Assembly: GCA_016284485.1 (NCBI GenBank) | Contig: JAEEOX010000167.1 | Span: forward strand, 1-8,381 | Length of the DNA: 8,381 nt | DNA from: Bacillota bacterium | GTDB taxonomy: Bacteria > Bacillota > Clostridia > Peptostreptococcales > Anaerovoracaceae | Direction: 5' to 3' | Part shown: in pieces, positions 5,796-8,381 of the stretch | Numbering within the stretch: the first letter of the stretch is position 1 | How the letters are laid out: each line of letters starts with the position of its first letter | Made by a program: the position numbers and the translations under genes | The notes under the pieces: generated by a model | What the model was told of the DNA's origin: nothing | Database searches by the model: none | What the model saw: only the letters and a program-made list of their open reading frames with translations

Positions 5796-7649
5796 ATGGT
5801 GATTTTTTACAGAATTGTAGCTCTTCTGGGCGGACTTGCCATGTTCCTCTATGGCATGAGAGTCATGGGGGACGGTCTTAAGGCAAGTTCCGGAGGAGCA
5901 ATGAAGGAAGCCTTATCGAAGGTTACGAACAAGCCTGCACTGGGATTTTTGTTGGGTGTACTCGTGACCTGCGTCATCCAGAGCTCTACTGCGACTATAG
6001 TTCTTACAGTCGGTCTCGTAGGAGCCGGGTTCCTTACATTCAGACAATCCATCGGTATAGTTCTGGGCGCCAACGTCGGAACAGCCATTACGGCTCAGAT
6101 CATCAGGTTGATGGACCTGAAGTCCGCTGAAGACAGCATCTTTTACTTCTTCAAGGCGGATAATCTGGCGCCCCTTGCCCTTATAATCGGAATAGTACTC
6201 ATAATGTTCTCAAGGAGAGGATCTCACAAAAACATGGGCAATATCGCCTGTGGTTTTGGAGTCCTCTTCATGGGACTGATCTACATGTCGGGCGCCGTGG
6301 CAGCTTTCTCAGATAAGATGTCGGGGCTGCTCGTTTCTTTTGAGAACAATTACTTCCTGCAGTTCCTGGCAGGTGTCGGCGTCACCGCCGTCATCCAGTC
6401 TTCATCTGCTGTGGTCGGAATCATTCAGACCATAGCATCATCCCTTGGTGTGCAGTTCTGTGGGATCTTCGCAGTCATAATCGGCGTCAACATCGGCGAC
6501 TGCCTGACGACATACATAGTCTGCCATATCGGAGCCAATCCTGATCAGAAGAGGACCGCGACAGTTCACGTTCTTTACAATATTTTTGCGGCTGCTCTGA
6601 TAATCGTTGTTCTCACCATACTCAGGGCGACGGGTATAATATCCGACGAGCTTTGGACCATGCCTCTGAATTCCGGCGGCGTGGCCAACATCCACGGAAT
6701 CTTCAGACTTGTTCCCGCAGTTCTGTTCATGCCGTTCTCGGGATTGTTTGCATCCATAGCAGAGAAGCTCATTCCCGATGTTCCAAAGGAACAGGAGGAC
6801 ATCGAGATCGAGAAGGCGCTGAACGAACTGGATCCCTTGCTGATCACTTCACCTGTTCTGGCTCTTTCTCAGGTATCTCATCTCATCTCCCAGATGAGCG
6901 ACATAGCAGTTCACAACTACGACGCCTGCGTAAAGCAGATCTACGAGTATGACGCTGCAAGAGACGGCAGGATCAACCAGAGGGAGATCATTCTGGACCG
7001 TGTCATCGACCGGGCCAACGAATATGTGGTATCCATATCCCCCTATGTTGTACGTGACCGTGACAACCGCAACCAGAACTTCCAGATCAAGGCTCTGAGA
7101 TGCTTCGAGAGGATAGGGGACCTGGCAGTGAACATCACCAAGGCTGTGGACATCCTCAGGGATAACAATCAGCAGCTGACAGAGTACGCCAAGACCGAAC
7201 TCAGGCTGGCTGTGGACGCCATCTACGAGATCCTGGACCTGGCTCAGAGAGCCTATAAGGAGAACAGCGCTGAACTGGCAAGACAGGTGGAACCCTTCGA
7301 GGAGGTAATAGACGATCTCGTTGAGACTCTCAACTCCAGGCACGTATACAGGATGATGAACAACATCTGTGATCCTGTCACAGGCATACAGTACCAGACC
7401 ATCCTTCAGAATCTGGAACACATTTCGGACATGTGCTCAGACCTTGCCATTTATATTCTGCAGCTCTCGGATCCTGAAGTCATCGGCAATGAGCACGACT
7501 ACATCCACGAGCTTCACCATTCCGGAAATCAGGAGTACCAGGCCACATATAAAGAGCATTACGCCAAGTACTTCGGGGCTCTGAACGACCTTCCTTTCAC
7601 GAAAGACGGCATTCCCAAATCCGGTCCTGAACAGCTCAGTTTCACCTGA
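5796..7649 (+). CDS. Na+/phosphate cotransporter family protein with PhoU-like C-terminal domain
   Basis: Membrane protein of the NptA/YjbB (PF02690 Na_Pi_cotrans) type, expected to move inorganic phosphate together with Na+ across the cytoplasmic membrane. The 617 residues divide into a membrane part (about 1-325, roughly eight hydrophobic segments) with two inverted-type repeats and a soluble helical tail (about 335-570). Repeat 1 has QSSTA (62-66) and GANVGT (91-96); repeat 2 has QSSSA (201-205) and GVNIGD (230-235). The tail shows two PhoU metal-binding E-x3-D signatures: E438-R-I-G-D442 followed by N446, and E541-H-I-S-D545. This fusion is common in Bacillota and the tail probably senses or gates phosphate flux; some homologues act mainly in export, so direction cannot be settled here. 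It shares the glyA transcript and is followed by an intrinsic terminator. Confidence 0.93.
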   Translation: MVIFYRIVALLGGLAMFLYGMRVMGDGLKASSGGAMKEALSKVTNKPALGFLLGVLVTCVIQSSTATIVLTVGLVGAGFLTFRQSIGIVLGANVGTAITAQIIRLMDLKSAEDSIFYFFKADNLAPLALIIGIVLIMFSRRGSHKNMGNIACGFGVLFMGLIYMSGAVAAFSDKMSGLLVSFENNYFLQFLAGVGVTAVIQSSSAVVGIIQTIASSLGVQFCGIFAVIIGVNIGDCLTTYIVCHIGANPDQKRTATVHVLYNIFAAALIIVVLTILRATGIISDELWTMPLNSGGVANIHGIFRLVPAVLFMPFSGLFASIAEKLIPDVPKEQEDIEIEKALNELDPLLITSPVLALSQVSHLISQMSDIAVHNYDACVKQIYEYDAARDGRINQREIILDRVIDRANEYVVSISPYVVRDRDNRNQNFQIKALRCFERIGDLAVNITKAVDILRDNNQQLTEYAKTELRLAVDAIYEILDLAQRAYKENSAELARQVEPFEEVIDDLVETLNSRHVYRMMNNICDPVTGIQYQTILQNLEHISDMCSDLAIYILQLSDPEVIGNEHDYIHELHHSGNQEYQATYKEHYAKYFGALNDLPFTKDGIPKSGPEQLSFT

Positions 7650-7675
7650 ATTTGAAACCACAATATTTTGTATCT

Positions 7676-7702
7676 AAAAAGCCATTTCATTATGGCTTTT
7701 TT
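7676..7702 (+). terminator. Intrinsic terminator after the glyA-phosphate cotransporter unit
   Basis: AAAAAGCCAT (7676-7685) pairs perfectly with ATGGCTTTTT (7692-7701) around a six-base loop, and the second arm runs into six consecutive T (7697-7702). The A-run before the stem makes it potentially bidirectional, but no converging gene is present. It starts 26 bases after the cotransporter stop and separates that unit from plsX. Confidence 0.85.
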
Positions 7703-7712
7703 GTGCTTTTTG

Positions 7713-7721
7713 TGGTAGAAT
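7713..7721 (+). promoter_or_regulatory. Probable extended -10 promoter of plsX
   Basis: TGGTAGAAT matches the extended -10 form TGnTATAAT with one mismatch. The hexamer 17 bp upstream (TGGCTT, inside the terminator stem) is a poor -35, as is usual for extended -10 promoters. Transcription would start near 7728. A second, weaker -10 candidate is TATAAG at 7730-7735, which lacks a well-spaced -35. A promoter is expected here because an intrinsic terminator lies just upstream. Confidence 0.5.
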
Positions 7722-7750
7722 ACATTCTGTATAAGTATGTGTTGTACATG

Positions 7751-7756
7751 AAAGGA
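7751..7756 (+). promoter_or_regulatory. Ribosome binding site of plsX
   Basis: AAAGGA ends 6 bases before the ATG at 7763. An in-frame ATG at 7748 overlaps this site and has no RBS of its own, so the 7763 start is preferred. Confidence 0.65.
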
Positions 7757-7762
7757 AAACTC

Positions 7763-8381
7763 ATGAGAATCATTATAGACGGTATGGGCGGAGACAATGC
7801 TCCCGAAGCTATCTGCGAGGGTGCAGTTCTTGCTGCCAGAGAGATCAGTCACGAGATCGTTCTCGTTGGGGATGAAGAGATCCTCAGAAAATGTGTTGAT
7901 AAATATCAGGGCAGGAAACCGGTGGAGAACATCTCCTTCGTTAACGCCGGAGAGAGCATCACCAATTACGATGCCCCGGCCCTTGCCATCAGACGTAAGA
8001 AGGATTCCAGCATCGTCATCGGCATGAACATGCTGAAGGATGATGAGGGAGACGTCTTCATATCCGCAGGATCCACAGGAGCACTTCTTGCCGGAGGCCT
8101 GCTGATCGTGGGAAGGATCAGGGGAATAGACCGTCCCGCCATCTGCACCATCTATCCCATACTCGGAGGCAGACCCTCCATGCTCTGCGACGCAGGCGCC
8201 AACTCCGAGTGCAAAGCCCGGAACCTTGTGGAGTTCGCCATGATGTCATCTATCTACATGGAGAACGTTCTCGGCAGAGAGAACCCCACAGTCTCGCTGG
8301 TCAACATCGGAGAGGAGAAGGAGAAAGGCAACTCTCTTACCAAGGAAGCCTATGACCTCCTGATGGCATCCAATCTGAACT
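7763..8381 (+). CDS. plsX: Phosphate acyltransferase PlsX, N-terminal part (3' end outside window)
   Basis: Peripheral membrane enzyme that converts acyl-ACP and phosphate to acyl-phosphate, the donor used by PlsY in the first step of phospholipid synthesis. The window holds 206 complete codons of a protein usually near 330-345 residues. Recognition rests on the N-terminal MRIIIDGMGGDNAP, the GESI.NYDAPALAIRRKKDSSI stretch matching the family's substrate-binding region, FISAGSTGALLAGG, the DAGANSEC segment, and LVNIGEEKEKGNSLTKEAY near the cut end. The chosen ATG reproduces the family N-terminus and follows a good RBS. In many bacteria plsX precedes fabD, fabG and acpP, so fatty-acid genes may lie beyond the window edge. 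No rpmF or fapR gene precedes it here. Confidence 0.95.
   Translation, partial: MRIIIDGMGGDNAPEAICEGAVLAAREISHEIVLVGDEEILRKCVDKYQGRKPVENISFVNAGESITNYDAPALAIRRKKDSSIVIGMNMLKDDEGDVFISAGSTGALLAGGLLIVGRIRGIDRPAICTIYPILGGRPSMLCDAGANSECKARNLVEFAMMSSIYMENVLGRENPTVSLVNIGEEKEKGNSLTKEAYDLLMASNLN

Noticed and set aside
6849..7421. Open minus-strand frame of about 190 codons opposite the PhoU-like tail
   Set aside because: It is antisense to a region with two clear PhoU signatures and has no RBS-supported start or family resemblance.
7748..7762. In-frame ATG at 7748 as start of plsX
   Set aside because: It overlaps the ribosome binding site AAAGGA and lacks one of its own; the 7763 ATG reproduces the family N-terminus.
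1..8381. Mobile element, phage, defence system, CRISPR array or frameshifted gene
   Set aside because: All seven reading frames are intact, conserved housekeeping or transport genes; no direct repeats, transposase, integrase or compositional break was seen.

Overview
The window looks like an ordinary chromosomal housekeeping segment of a low-to-mid GC Gram-positive bacterium, most likely an anaerobic member of the Bacillota (class Clostridia). The grounds are the valS-folC order typical of Bacillota, heavy AGA/AGG arginine codon use, strong purine-rich ribosome binding sites, a PhoU-tailed Na+/phosphate cotransporter and an oxygen-independent gene set. This placement is inference; nothing in the window names a species. 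All seven genes lie on the + strand, coding density is very high, and no mobile element, CRISPR array, tRNA or rRNA is visible.

Region 1 (1-4397) is a tightly packed run: the 3' two-fifths or so of valS (valyl-tRNA synthetase), folC (folylpolyglutamate/dihydrofolate synthase), a thrE-type serine/threonine exporter, and a small GNAT acetyltransferase. valS/folC overlap by 1 base, folC/thrE abut, and thrE/GNAT overlap by 8 bases, so they are very probably co-transcribed and translationally coupled from a promoter upstream of the window.

Region 2 (4398-7702) starts with a clear sigma-A-type promoter (TTGATT, 16 bp, TATAAT) and a short leader carrying a perfect 10-bp hairpin with a UNCG-type loop. 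It then has glyA (serine hydroxymethyltransferase) and, 27 bases later, a fused Na+/phosphate cotransporter with a PhoU-like tail. It closes with a good intrinsic terminator at 7676-7702.

Region 3 (7703-8381) has a likely extended -10 promoter and the first 206 codons of plsX (phosphate acyltransferase of phospholipid synthesis), cut by the window edge.

Functionally there is a loose one-carbon/serine theme: FolC makes the polyglutamylated folates that GlyA uses with serine, and the ThrE-like protein is expected to export serine and threonine. I did not find a convincing undescribed system. The observations most worth a second look are the 7-residue insertion between the two active-site segments of GlyA, the glyA leader hairpin, the cysteine cluster inserted in ValRS, and the altered second-repeat motif in the phosphate cotransporter.
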